DNA from: an uncultured Alphaproteobacteria bacterium
GTDB lineage: Bacteria > Pseudomonadota > Alphaproteobacteria > HIMB59 > GCA-002718135
Direction of reading: 5' to 3'
NCBI GenBank assembly: GCA_902621725.1
Contig: CACNND010000004.1
Coordinates: 1-64,000, forward strand
Length of the DNA stretch: 64,000 nt
Shown in pieces: positions 12,759 to 24,124 of the stretch (the first letter of the stretch is position 1; each line of letters opens with the position of its first letter). The notes under the pieces are model-generated. The model was not told the origin of the DNA, searched no databases, and was given only the letters and a program-made list of their open reading frames with translations. A program made the position numbers and the translations under genes.

Positions 12759-13747
12759 CAAAATGCTTCATCAAAACTTAAAGCTCTATCTGTAGGTCTT
12801 TGATACTCAGATACTCTTTTTTCAAAAAAGTTTGTAACATTTTGAACATCCAAAGCTCTCATAAAGTCAAAAGGATTCTCTGTTTTAAATACTCTGTCAA
12901 ATTCAAATAGATCAGCAATTCTGTCTGCCACAGCTTCAATATACTGACACATTAAATCAGCATTCATACCAATTAAATCTACTGGTAGTGCATCTTTTAC
13001 AAATTCTTTTTCAAAAGCTACTGCTTCTCTAACAATTTCTTCAAACTGTGATTGAGGCACGTCTGAAGGAATCAAAGATAAATCACTAATATCTGCATCA
13101 GTTAATGTTTTATTATTAAACTTATCTCTTAAAGTCCTAAACATTAACGATGAAAAGCTAAAGTGCATTCCTTCGTCCCTTGCAATCCAATCGTTAGATA
13201 AGGCTAAACCAGGTAATAAACCTCTTTTTCTAAAGTAATATATTGCACAAAATGAGCCTGCAAAAAACAAACCTTCAACTAATCCAAAACCTATTAATCT
13301 GGTTAGGAGATTTTGACTGCCATTAAGCCATTTTGATACCCATTGTGCTTTATGGTTAATGCATGGTACATTTTGAATTGCATCAAAAAGCATATCTTTT
13401 TCATTTGAATCTTTTACATAAGCTTCTATTTGAAGTCCGTACATTTCAGCATGAATTGATTCATTCAACATCTGCATTGAGATAAAGCATCTTGCTTCAG
13501 GTATTAGTATTTCTTTGTAGAACCTACTTGCTAAGTTTTCATTAATCATTGCCTCAGAGTTAGCAAAATAAGCAAGCACATGTTTTATAAAGTGCTTTTC
13601 ACCATCATTTAAGGTTTCAAGATCTCTTAAATCATCTTGCAATGATACTTCCTCTGTTGTCCAAAAGGCTTGAATATGTTGTTTGTATCTGTCCCAAATT
13701 TCTTGATTTTTTATTGGAAATATTGATTTAACGCCTTTTGATATCAT
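12758..13747 (-). CDS. nrdB: Class Ia ribonucleotide reductase small subunit
   Basis: The R2 subunit carries the di-iron/tyrosyl radical cofactor that powers deoxyribonucleotide synthesis with NrdA. The metal and radical residues are visible: ESIHAEMY supplies Glu, His and the radical Tyr; VEGLFF and RDEGMHF supply the remaining Glu and His ligands. The closest resemblance is to the eukaryote-like R2 subgroup rather than E. coli NrdB. The C-terminal tail FDEAF is the type of acidic/aromatic end that docks on R1. Length 329 is typical. An oxygen-dependent cofactor fits an aerobic surface-water lifestyle. Confidence 0.96.
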   Translation of the reverse strand: MISKGVKSIFPIKNQEIWDRYKQHIQAFWTTEEVSLQDDLRDLETLNDGEKHFIKHVLAYFANSEAMINENLASRFYKEILIPEARCFISMQMLNESIHAEMYGLQIEAYVKDSNEKDMLFDAIQNVPCINHKAQWVSKWLNGSQNLLTRLIGFGLVEGLFFAGSFCAIYYFRKRGLLPGLALSNDWIARDEGMHFSFSSLMFRTLRDKFNNKTLTDADISDLSLIPSDVPQSQFEEIVREAVAFEKEFVKDALPVDLIGMNADLMCQYIEAVADRIADLFEFDRVFKTENPFDFMRALDVQNVTNFFEKRVSEYQRPTDRALSFDEAF

Positions 13748-13762
13748 TCTATTACTCCTTCT

Positions 13763-16516
13763 TTAAGCACTGCAAGTTTCGCAATCTTCTGGTTCATTGT
13801 TTTGTTTAATAGTAGTATTAATATAAGCATTTTTAGCTGCTTTTTCTGATGAAACTGTAACTTTTACAGCATCAACAGCTGATCTACTTCTTAGATAATA
13901 CATTCCTGTTTTAAGACCTTTTTTCCATGCATACATATGCATTGAATTAACTTTTCCAAATGTAGGCGTTGAAAGCCAAAGATTCATTGATTGAGTTTGA
14001 TCAATAAATGGTGCCCTATCAGCAGACATATCTATAACAGTTTTCTGTGACACTTCCCAAACAGTTTTATAAATTTCTTTTAGTTCAGTTGGAATTTCAT
14101 TTATGTTTTCAACAGATCCATTTTCTAAAATTATTTTGTCTCTCATTTCTTTATTCCACAACCCTCTTTGAGAAAGTTCATTAACTAAATATCTATTTAC
14201 TAATAGAAATTCACCAGAAAGTGTTTGTCTTTTATATATATTAGAGGTTTGTATTTGGAATGTTTCAGTATTACCTAATATAATACCTGTTGACGCAGTT
14301 GGCATGCAAGCTGTGGTTAAAGAGTTTCTTACACCGTGCTCTTTAATTTTAGCTCTAAGTGAATCCCAATCCCACTTTGAGGAAGGATTAACATTCCACA
14401 GATCAAATTGAAATTTGCCCTCAGAAATGGGTGAATTTTTAAATGTTTCGTAAGCTCCTTTTTCTTTTGCTAACTCGCATGAAGCTTCTAAAGCTCCAAA
14501 ATAAATTGTCTCAAAAATTAATTTATTTATTTCTTTGGCCTCCTCAGATTCATAAGCTATTCCCAACTTAAAGTAGACATCTGCAAGTCCTTGTATTCCT
14601 AAACCTATAGGTCTATGTTTATTATTAGATCTTTCTGTTTTATCAGTTGGATAGAAATTAATATCAATTACTTCATCTAAGTTTTTTGTAGCTAATTTTG
14701 CAGTTTCGTAAAGGGCATCATAGTCATATATTAATTTTTTATCTGATTTTTTTACAAACTTTGGAAGGGCTATGGATGCTAAATTACATACAGATGTTTC
14801 ATTCTTATCTGAGTATTCAACTATTTCTGCACAAAGATTAGAAGATTTAATGACACCGATATTTTTTTGATTAGACTTATTATTTATAGAGTCTTTATAG
14901 AGCATGTAAGGTTGCCCTGTTTCTATTTGGGCTTCAATAATTTTAGACATTAAATCTCTTGCTTTAATTTTTTCTAAATGCTTCAGTTCATTTTCATATT
15001 TCTTGTAAAGTTTTTCAAAATCATCGCCATAAACATCTGAAAGACCAGGACATTCATGTTCACTCATAAGTGTCCATTCTTCATCATTTTCAACTCTTTT
15101 CATGAATAGATCTGGTATCCATAATGCGTAAAACAAATCTCTTGCTCTAAATTCTTCGGCACCTGTATTTTTTCTAAGTTCTAGAAATTTTTCAATGTCT
15201 GCGTGCCAAGGTTCTAAGTAAACTGCAAAAGAACCTTTCCTTTTACCTCCACCTTGATCAACCGATTTAGCAGTTTCATTAAAAATCTTAAGAAATGGAA
15301 TAAGACCATTAGATTTACCATTTGTTGATTTTATTCTACTGCCACTACCTCTAATGTTGTGAGCGTGCATTCCAATACCACCTGCGGTTTTAGAAATTAG
15401 AGCACAATCTTTTATAGTATTAAAAATACCTTCTATAGAGTCATCTTCCATACCTATTAAAAAGCAAGATGATAATTGTTGCATCTTTAATCCACTATTA
15501 AACAATGTTGGAGTAGCATGAGTATACATACCACTAGATAAACTTTTATAAGTTTCTTTTATTTTATCTAAATTAAACTCGTTACCTGTAACTGTCAAAG
15601 TTACTCTCATCCATAAATCTTGAGGTCTTTCGATTGTTTTATTTTCAAATTTTAATAAATAAGCCCTAATTAGTGTTGTAAGAGCAAAATAATCAAATGT
15701 ATAATCTTTGTCATAATCAATTATTGATTCTATCGTATCAGCATTTTCCATGACTTTTTTATAATAATCTTCTCTTAATAAACCATCGTCATATAAGTTC
15801 TTAGTAGCTATTATAAAACCTGGTGTTTCTTTATGAAGAGAATTTACTTTAATCCTTGCCGCTAGATAAGAATAATCAGGATGTTCAACAGTTAAAGCGG
15901 CAGCAGTTTCAGCAAGATAAGTATCAATTTCAACTGAACTAATATCACTGTATAAGCCTGGAACAGCTTTTTGAACAACGACAATTGGATCAATATTTAA
16001 ACCAGTAGATAGAACAGAAACTCTGTTAGTTATTTTATCAAGTGAAATTGGCTCTTTACTTCCATCTCTTTTAGTTACCATCATTGAAGAAGCTTTTTCT
16101 CCAACTTGTTCTTTTAGTTTTTTAGTATGATACCTTGAAGCTGCTCTTTGTTCTCTATATAAAACATATGCTCTAGCAACTTTATGATGTTCATCCCTCA
16201 TAAGAGCAAGCTCCACTTGGTCTTGTATATCCTCAATGTGAATCATATCACCGTCAGCAATCCGTCTTGTTAGAGCTGAGACAACTTTATGTGTTAAGGC
16301 TTCTACAGTTTTATGAATTCCATCTTGTTGCTCCTTTTCCTTATTTTTATCATTTCTAATTTTTGTTTGAGCTAGGAATGCTTTCTTAATAGCATTAGAA
16401 ATCTTATCAGATTTAAAAGGAGTAATTGCTCCGTCACGACGTACAACGCTTAATGTTAAAATATTTACACTTTTTTCTTCTGAAATTTTTGCTGATACCT
16501 GTAGATTGTCTGCCAT
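13763..16516 (-). CDS. nrdA: Class Ia ribonucleotide reductase large subunit with two ATP-cones
   Basis: This is the catalytic R1 subunit. At 917 residues it is longer than E. coli NrdA (761) because two ATP-cone domains precede the core: one at about 22-118 (VVRRDGAITPFKSDKIS) and one at about 145-235 (VTKRDGSKEPISLDKI, aligning with the E. coli cone). Catalytic elements are the SSCFL cysteine, NLCAE, the TSVCNLAS cysteine partner and the radical-transfer tyrosines in GMYYLRSR. The C-terminal tail ends CETC, the redox-relay pair. It is the first gene of nrdA-nrdB-glutaredoxin, and its promoter carries NrdR-like and LexA-like boxes. Confidence 0.97.
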   Translation of the reverse strand: MADNLQVSAKISEEKSVNILTLSVVRRDGAITPFKSDKISNAIKKAFLAQTKIRNDKNKEKEQQDGIHKTVEALTHKVVSALTRRIADGDMIHIEDIQDQVELALMRDEHHKVARAYVLYREQRAASRYHTKKLKEQVGEKASSMMVTKRDGSKEPISLDKITNRVSVLSTGLNIDPIVVVQKAVPGLYSDISSVEIDTYLAETAAALTVEHPDYSYLAARIKVNSLHKETPGFIIATKNLYDDGLLREDYYKKVMENADTIESIIDYDKDYTFDYFALTTLIRAYLLKFENKTIERPQDLWMRVTLTVTGNEFNLDKIKETYKSLSSGMYTHATPTLFNSGLKMQQLSSCFLIGMEDDSIEGIFNTIKDCALISKTAGGIGMHAHNIRGSGSRIKSTNGKSNGLIPFLKIFNETAKSVDQGGGKRKGSFAVYLEPWHADIEKFLELRKNTGAEEFRARDLFYALWIPDLFMKRVENDEEWTLMSEHECPGLSDVYGDDFEKLYKKYENELKHLEKIKARDLMSKIIEAQIETGQPYMLYKDSINNKSNQKNIGVIKSSNLCAEIVEYSDKNETSVCNLASIALPKFVKKSDKKLIYDYDALYETAKLATKNLDEVIDINFYPTDKTERSNNKHRPIGLGIQGLADVYFKLGIAYESEEAKEINKLIFETIYFGALEASCELAKEKGAYETFKNSPISEGKFQFDLWNVNPSSKWDWDSLRAKIKEHGVRNSLTTACMPTASTGIILGNTETFQIQTSNIYKRQTLSGEFLLVNRYLVNELSQRGLWNKEMRDKIILENGSVENINEIPTELKEIYKTVWEVSQKTVIDMSADRAPFIDQTQSMNLWLSTPTFGKVNSMHMYAWKKGLKTGMYYLRSRSAVDAVKVTVSSEKAAKNAYINTTIKQNNEPEDCETCSA

Positions 16517-16554
16517 TTATATTCTATCCATTTTTAAAAAATTATTGTCGAAAA

Positions 16555-16570
16555 ACACAATATGTAGTGC
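16555..16570 (-). promoter_or_regulatory. NrdR-like box upstream of nrdA
   Basis: ACACAATATGTAGTGC matches 14 of 16 positions of the NrdR box consensus (acaCwAtATaTwGtgt). It ends 39 bp before the nrdA ATG. NrdR is the ATP/dATP-sensing repressor of ribonucleotide reductase genes and usually binds two boxes about 31-32 bp apart. A degenerate partner sits exactly 31 bp away (16586-16601, about 9/16). The nrdR gene itself is not in this window. Confidence 0.6.
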
Positions 16571-16582
16571 CGCCGAAAAGGG

Positions 16583-16610
16583 ACAATACAACATTTGCTC
16601 AATATCGCAA
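16583..16610 (-). promoter_or_regulatory. Candidate sigma-70 promoter of nrdA
   Basis: On the minus strand TTGCGA (16605-16610) and TATTGT (16583-16588) are separated by 16 bp. The predicted start would fall between this -10 and the main NrdR-like box, so a bound repressor would block initiation. The hexamers are imperfect, so this is a suggestion based on position. Confidence 0.35.
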
Positions 16611-16613
16611 TAA

Positions 16614-16628
16614 GAACAAAATAAGAAC
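16614..16628 (-). promoter_or_regulatory. LexA-type SOS box (GAAC-N7-GAAC) upstream of nrdA
   Basis: Two GAAC tetramers (16614-16617 and 16625-16628) are separated by exactly 7 bases (AAAATAA). Direct repeats of GTTC/GAAC with a 7-bp gap are the known LexA operator of alphaproteobacteria. The flanks also repeat (ATAAGAACA twice, 11 bp apart). It lies immediately upstream of the candidate nrdA -35 hexamer. The other half of this 288-bp region, toward chvI, is AT-rich with no gene. Whether a lexA gene exists in the genome cannot be seen here. Confidence 0.5.
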
Positions 16629-16764
16629 ATAAATATTTTTTTTCTCATGTCAATCACTTACTTAATTCATTTTTTCAAGACAGAAACAAGTTATTGAAAT
16701 ATTTACATTTACTTATTAACTTAAATCACATTTTATTAAATATACTAACTTAGCAATTTTTTCT

Positions 16765-16793
16765 TTGAACTTAAATCTGCCATAAATTATTAA
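16765..16793 (+). promoter_or_regulatory. Candidate chvI promoter
   Basis: TTGAAC (16765-16770) and TATTAA (16788-16793) are 17 bp apart. The start of transcription would lie only a few bases before the chvI ATG at 16805, making a nearly leaderless mRNA. The hexamers are imperfect in an AT-rich region, so confidence is low. Confidence 0.3.
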
Positions 16794-16804
16794 TAAAATC
16801 TATC

Positions 16805-17489
16805 ATGCCTAATATAGCATTAGTTGATGATGAGCAGTCGATTCTTACATCTGTCTCTCTTTCTCTAGAAAGTGAAGGTTTTACAGTAGATACATTTCTT
16901 AATGGAGTTGAGGCCTTGGAAGCTCTTGAAACCAAATCTTATGATTTAGGATTATTTGATATTAAGATGCCTAAAATGGATGGAAACGAACTTCTTTCAA
17001 AAGTACGTTCAAGCAAGATAGAAAAACTAAAAGATCTTCCAATTATTTTTTTAACATCAAAAGATCATGAACAAGATGAAATTATTGGATTAAGAATGGG
17101 TGCCTCAGATTATATAAGAAAACCATTTTCACAAAAGCTATTGAACGAACGTGTAAGAACAGTTCTAAGAATTCATAATAATAGAAATGATGAAAGTAAA
17201 GATAATAAAATCAATAAACAAAATTTTATAAAAGGTGATTTGATATTGGATGAAGATAAACAATTATGTTTTTGGAAAGGTCTAGAAATAGAGCTTACAG
17301 TAGCTGAGTTTAACCTAATTAAATCACTTGCGCAGTATCCAGGAGTTGTAAAAGATAGAAATCAATTAATGGACGCTATGTATGGTGATTCTATATACGT
17401 TGATGATAGGACTATTGATAGCCATATAAAGAGATTAAGAAAAAAATTCAGATCTTATGATAATTCTTTTGACCAAATAAGAACAAGAT

Positions 17490-17518
<29 letters not shown>
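16805..17518 (+). CDS. chvI: OmpR-family response regulator ChvI
   Basis: In relatives this transcription factor of the ChvG-ChvI envelope/acid-stress pathway controls exopolysaccharide, motility and cell-envelope genes. The N-terminus MPNIALVDDEQSILTSVS is characteristic of ChvI. The phospho-acceptor Asp is about residue 52 (FDIKMPKMDG), the conserved Lys lies in IRKPFS, and a winged-helix DNA-binding domain occupies the C-terminal 100 residues (DDRTIDSHIKRLRKKF). The length, 237 residues, is normal. chvG begins before the chvI stop, so the pair is translationally coupled. Confidence 0.92.
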
Positions 17519-20512
<2,994 letters not shown>

Positions 20513-20528
20513 GAGCTAAGGAGTTAAT

Positions 20529-21698
20529 ATGAAAAGATCTTATTTATTTACAAGTGAATCAGTTTCTGAAGGCCACCCAGATAAAGTTTGTGATAGAATT
20601 TCGGATATGGTTGTTGATACTTATTTATCATCTGGTGATCCACAAACACGTGTAGCTTGTGAGACTTTGACCACTACTAATAAAGTAGTTCTTGCTGGAG
20701 AAGTAAGAGGTCCATCAGTTTCTAAAGATCAGATTATATCGCAAGTTAGAGATTGTATTAAAGATATTGGTTATGAACAAGATGGCTTTCATTGGAAGAA
20801 TTGTGATGTTGAAAGCTTTCTTCATGAGCAATCAGCTGATATCGCTATGGGAGTTGACTCTGGTAGTAATAAAGATGAGGGGGCAGGTGATCAAGGCATC
20901 ATGTTTGGTTTTGCTTGCAAAGACACTGAATCATTAATGCCAGCACCGATACATTATTCTCATCAAATTTTATTTAAAATGGCACAAGCTCGTAAAGATG
21001 GATCTGCATCTGGCCTAGAACCCGATTCAAAAAGTCAAGTTACAATGCTTTATGAAAACGGTAAGCCAAGTAAAGTTACATCTTTAGTTATTTCTTCACA
21101 ACACAAAGAAGGTTTGTCACCAGAGGACGTTAAAGAAATTGTTAAACCTTATGTATATGAATGTATACCTAATGACTTATTAGAAGGTCTCAAAGATGAA
21201 GAATTTTATGTTAATCCTACAGGCAACTTTGTAATTGGAGGGCCTGATGGTGACTCTGGTCTAACAGGTAGAAAAATAATTGTTGATACTTATGGTGGTG
21301 CAGCACCGCATGGTGGTGGAGCATTCTCTGGAAAGGATCCATCTAAAGTTGATAGATCTGCAGCATATGCAGCTAGATACTTGGCAAAAAATGTTGTTGC
21401 TGCTGATCTTGCTGATGAATGTACTATACAGTTATCTTATGCAATAGGAGTATCAAAACCTTTATCAGTATATGTTAACACTAATGGAACAAATAAAGTC
21501 GATGAACAAAAGATAGAAAAATCTGTACAAGATTTATTTGATCTAAGCCCTAGAGGGATAAGAGAACATTTAAAACTAACAAATGCAATTTACGTTCCTA
21601 CATCTGCTTACGGACATTTTGGTAGAGAGCCAAGTGAAAAGGGGCATTTTACTTGGGAAAAAACTGATCTAGTGGAAGCTCTAAAAGGTATTGCATAA
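20529..21698 (+). CDS. metK: S-adenosylmethionine synthetase
   Basis: MetK makes S-adenosylmethionine from methionine and ATP. It shows the signatures GHPDK (N-terminus), [12 protein letters not shown] (methionine/ATP site) and [16 protein letters not shown] (P-loop-like). The length, 389 residues, is normal. A strong ribosome-binding sequence (AAGGAG) lies 8 bp before the ATG, one of the few clear ones in the window. It follows ahcY in the same operon. tsaE starts 6 bp after the stop at a TTG. Confidence 0.97.
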   Translation: MKRSYLFTSESVSEGHPDKVCDRISDMVVDTYLSSGDPQTRVACETLTTTNKVVLAGEVRGPSVSKDQIISQVRDCIKDIGYEQDGFHWKNCDVESFLHEQSADIAMGVDSGSNKDEGAGDQGIMFGFACKDTESLMPAPIHYSHQILFKMAQARKDGSASGLEPDSKSQVTMLYENGKPSKVTSLVISSQHKEGLSPEDVKEIVKPYVYECIPNDLLEGLKDEEFYVNPTGNFVIGGPDGDSGLTGRKIIVDTYGGAAPHGGGAFSGKDPSKVDRSAAYAARYLAKNVVAADLADECTIQLSYAIGVSKPLSVYVNTNGTNKVDEQKIEKSVQDLFDLSPRGIREHLKLTNAIYVPTSAYGHFGREPSEKGHFTWEKTDLVEALKGIA

Positions 21699-21704
21699 CA
21701 AAAT

Positions 21705-22151
21705 TTGCACAAATTTAGTAATCAAATTTTAGATCTCCGTGAACTCGAAAAGTTAGCAACTAATTTATGTAAAGGTATATCTGTTGGTGATATTTACTTA
21801 TTTCAAGGTGAGCTAGGCGCTGGTAAGACAACATTTGCAAGATTATTAATTAATAATCTTTATGTATTAAATAATTTACCAGAACCACCTTCAGTTAATA
21901 GTCCAACATTTCCTATTTTGATAACATATGAATTAAATTCATCACAAATTTATCATTATGACCTTTATAGAATTAAAAATTTTAGAGAATTAGAAGAATT
22001 AGATTTTTTTGAAAATCTAAACAACAACATTACATTTATAGAATGGCCTGAAATGTTAATTAATTTACCACTAAAGAAAAAACATTGTTTAATAAATTTA
22101 GATATGATTACTGAAACTAAAAGAAAAATTAATATTAGTTTTAATCAATAA
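21705..22151 (+). CDS. tsaE: tRNA threonylcarbamoyladenosine biosynthesis ATPase TsaE
   Basis: TsaE is the small ATPase that works with TsaD and TsaB in the universal t6A37 modification of ANN-decoding tRNAs. The 148 residues include Walker A (GELGAGKTT, about 35-43), the NSPTFP switch segment and the HYDLYRI strand, the standard TsaE layout. The start is a TTG giving MHKFSNQ; no suitable ATG exists. It is followed 4 bp later by the amgK-like gene, an association kept in many alphaproteobacteria. Confidence 0.92.
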   Translation: MHKFSNQILDLRELEKLATNLCKGISVGDIYLFQGELGAGKTTFARLLINNLYVLNNLPEPPSVNSPTFPILITYELNSSQIYHYDLYRIKNFRELEELDFFENLNNNITFIEWPEMLINLPLKKKHCLINLDMITETKRKINISFNQ

Positions 22152-22155
22152 ATTA

Positions 22156-23073
22156 ATGAATTCTGATCATAACAATTTAGAAAAAATTGTAGACGGATTA
22201 TCCAATAAATTAATTTATAGAAAAAAAGAAAAAAAAAATAATAAAATAATAATTGATTTTTCTAAAGATAGAGAAGAATTTAAAAATTTTCTTAATGTCT
22301 ATGAGATATTACTTAAAGTAAATATTTCAATTCCTAAGATATATGAGGTTAATCAACAACAATATAAAATATGTATGCAAGATTTTGGAACTGATAGATT
22401 TAATAAAATATATAATAAAGGTAATCTTTATAAACTTTTAAAGCTGGCTGTAGATAATATCATTGTTATTCAAAATGAAACAAATTTAAAAAATTTAAAT
22501 AATTTAAAAGAATATACCTTTGAAGATTTAAAAATTGAACTTAAAGAGTTTGTTAATTATTATATTCCAAGTAAAAATATTTTAAATTTTCCAACATCAA
22601 AATTTTATAAATTATGGGAAGATATTTTTTATTCTCAAAATTACAATATGGGTAACTTTGCTCATAAAGACTTTGAATTTGTTAATTTATTTTTTTTAGA
22701 AAATTATAAATCACATTTACAATGTGGAATCATTGATTTTCAAAGTGCTTTTATGGGATTTATAGGATGGGACTTATTGTCATTATTAGAAAACCCAAGA
22801 ATTAATTTTACAAGAGATTATAATGAAAAACTAATTGAATATTTCTATGATAAATCTCCAATTATTGAAAATCTCAATACTTTTCGTGAACAATATTATG
22901 TTTTAAGCTTAGCCCGACAGACACGACTACTTGGTAGATGGCAAAATTTACTTAGTAAAAATAAACATAATCATTACCTAGATTATTTAAAAATAACTAA
23001 ATCAAGAACAATAGCAACATTGAGCAATATTAATAATCTTGAATTAAAATTAATTTATGAAAAGTATTTATAA
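22156..23073 (+). CDS. amgK: Sugar kinase of the aminoglycoside-phosphotransferase fold, AmgK-like
   Basis: This is probably the anomeric kinase that phosphorylates MurNAc/GlcNAc at C1 in cell-wall sugar recycling. The APH-fold active site is visible: the catalytic loop HKDFEFVN (residues about 171-178) with Asp and Asn, and the metal-binding IIDFQSAFMG followed by WDLLSLLEN. The match to AmgK rests on these motifs and on the next gene, a MurU-type uridylyltransferase 3 bp downstream, the pathway's second enzyme. The tsaE-amgK-murU order is common in alphaproteobacteria. Exact sugar specificity is inferred. Confidence 0.75.
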   Translation: MNSDHNNLEKIVDGLSNKLIYRKKEKKNNKIIIDFSKDREEFKNFLNVYEILLKVNISIPKIYEVNQQQYKICMQDFGTDRFNKIYNKGNLYKLLKLAVDNIIVIQNETNLKNLNNLKEYTFEDLKIELKEFVNYYIPSKNILNFPTSKFYKLWEDIFYSQNYNMGNFAHKDFEFVNLFFLENYKSHLQCGIIDFQSAFMGFIGWDLLSLLENPRINFTRDYNEKLIEYFYDKSPIIENLNTFREQYYVLSLARQTRLLGRWQNLLSKNKHNHYLDYLKITKSRTIATLSNINNLELKLIYEKYL

Positions 23074-23076
23074 TTT

Positions 23077-23757
23077 ATGAAGAATTTTACGTTAATGATT
23101 TTATGTGCAGGTTTTGGATCAAGAATGCGAAATTTGACACGCAGCACACCAAAACCTTTGTTAAAATATAAAAATAAAATATTATTAAAGAACACAATTG
23201 ATTTTTTTATTAATATTGGATCTGATGAAATCTTAGTAAATACACATTATTTACATAATAAAATTAAAAAGTATTTGGAAACAAATTTTAAAAATTATCC
23301 CATTCAGATTGTCTATGAAAAAACAATACTAGGTACAGGTGGAGGAGTAAAAAATATTTTCAATTATACAAAAAGAAAAAAAATATGTGTTGTTAATTCT
23401 GATATTTTTTGGACTAAAGAAAATAAACCACATATCAAAAATTTTCTCAAAAATTATCAAAATGTTACACACTGTAAAATGTTGATGTCGAAAGATATTA
23501 ATTTTTTAGGTTTAAAAAAAGAAAATGGAGATTTTCATTTAAAAAGAAATGTAGTTAAAAATTGGAAAAGTAAAAACAAGAAACTGTATTATTCTGGTCT
23601 TCAAATTGTATCTAAAAATATCTTCAATAATAGGAAAAAAATGTTCCCCATGAATGAAATTTGGACAAAACTAATTAAAAAAAACAAAATGAGAGGCTAT
23701 TTAATTCCTTCTAAAATTAGACATATTGGGGATAAAAAATCATTTTTTGAAAATTAG
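23077..23757 (+). CDS. murU: Nucleotidyltransferase, MurU-like (MurNAc-1-phosphate uridylyltransferase)
   Basis: It probably converts MurNAc-1-phosphate to UDP-MurNAc, completing the recycling route begun by the preceding kinase. The N-terminal nucleotide-binding signature AGFGSRMRNLTRSTPKPLL is clear. ILVNTHYLHNKI and a GTGGGVKN segment follow, and VNSDIFW supplies the metal-binding Asp. The 226 residues fit the short single-domain group. In relatives addB and addA usually follow; here trxA comes after only 37 bp. It could also act on another sugar-1-phosphate. Confidence 0.75.
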   Translation: MKNFTLMILCAGFGSRMRNLTRSTPKPLLKYKNKILLKNTIDFFINIGSDEILVNTHYLHNKIKKYLETNFKNYPIQIVYEKTILGTGGGVKNIFNYTKRKKICVVNSDIFWTKENKPHIKNFLKNYQNVTHCKMLMSKDINFLGLKKENGDFHLKRNVVKNWKSKNKKLYYSGLQIVSKNIFNNRKKMFPMNEIWTKLIKKNKMRGYLIPSKIRHIGDKKSFFEN

Positions 23758-23794
23758 ATTTAATTTAGCTTGATAATGGATAAAAATTTCTTAA

Positions 23795-24124
23795 ATGTCT
23801 AATATGTCTACATTAGTAACAAATGATCAAAACTTCGATAAAGATATTTCAAACAATGATGTTCCAGTTGTAGTTGATTTTGGAGCAGAATGGTGCGGTC
23901 CATGTAAAGTACTTGATCCAATTTTAGAAGAAATAGCTGCTGAAAACAAAGACAAAGTTAAAATATATAAAATGAATATTGATGAGAATCCCATGACACC
24001 ACAAAAATATGGTATTAGAGGTATTCCAACAATAATGATTTTCAAAGAAGGTGAGTTAATTGATACTAAAGTTGGCAGTCTTCCTAAAACAGCCTTAGAA
24101 ACCTGGATACAATCCAATTTATAA
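23795..24124 (+). CDS. trxA: Thioredoxin
   Basis: This is the general cytoplasmic dithiol reductant. The active site WCGPCK is at residues 33-38, and the cis-proline segment is GIPTIMIFKEG. The 109 residues match TrxA. Two ATGs, at 23795 (MSNMSTL) and 23804 (MSTLVTN), are possible starts. The 3' end overlaps the convergent folC by 6 nt, leaving no room for a terminator. It is a possible alternative electron donor for the ribonucleotide reductase. Confidence 0.95.
   Translation: MSNMSTLVTNDQNFDKDISNNDVPVVVDFGAEWCGPCKVLDPILEEIAAENKDKVKIYKMNIDENPMTPQKYGIRGIPTIMIFKEGELIDTKVGSLPKTALETWIQSNL

Noticed and set aside
20513-20528. Possible SAM or SAH riboswitch before ahcY or metK
   Set aside because: ahcY overlaps chvG, and only 16 bp separate ahcY from metK, so there is no space for a leader aptamer.
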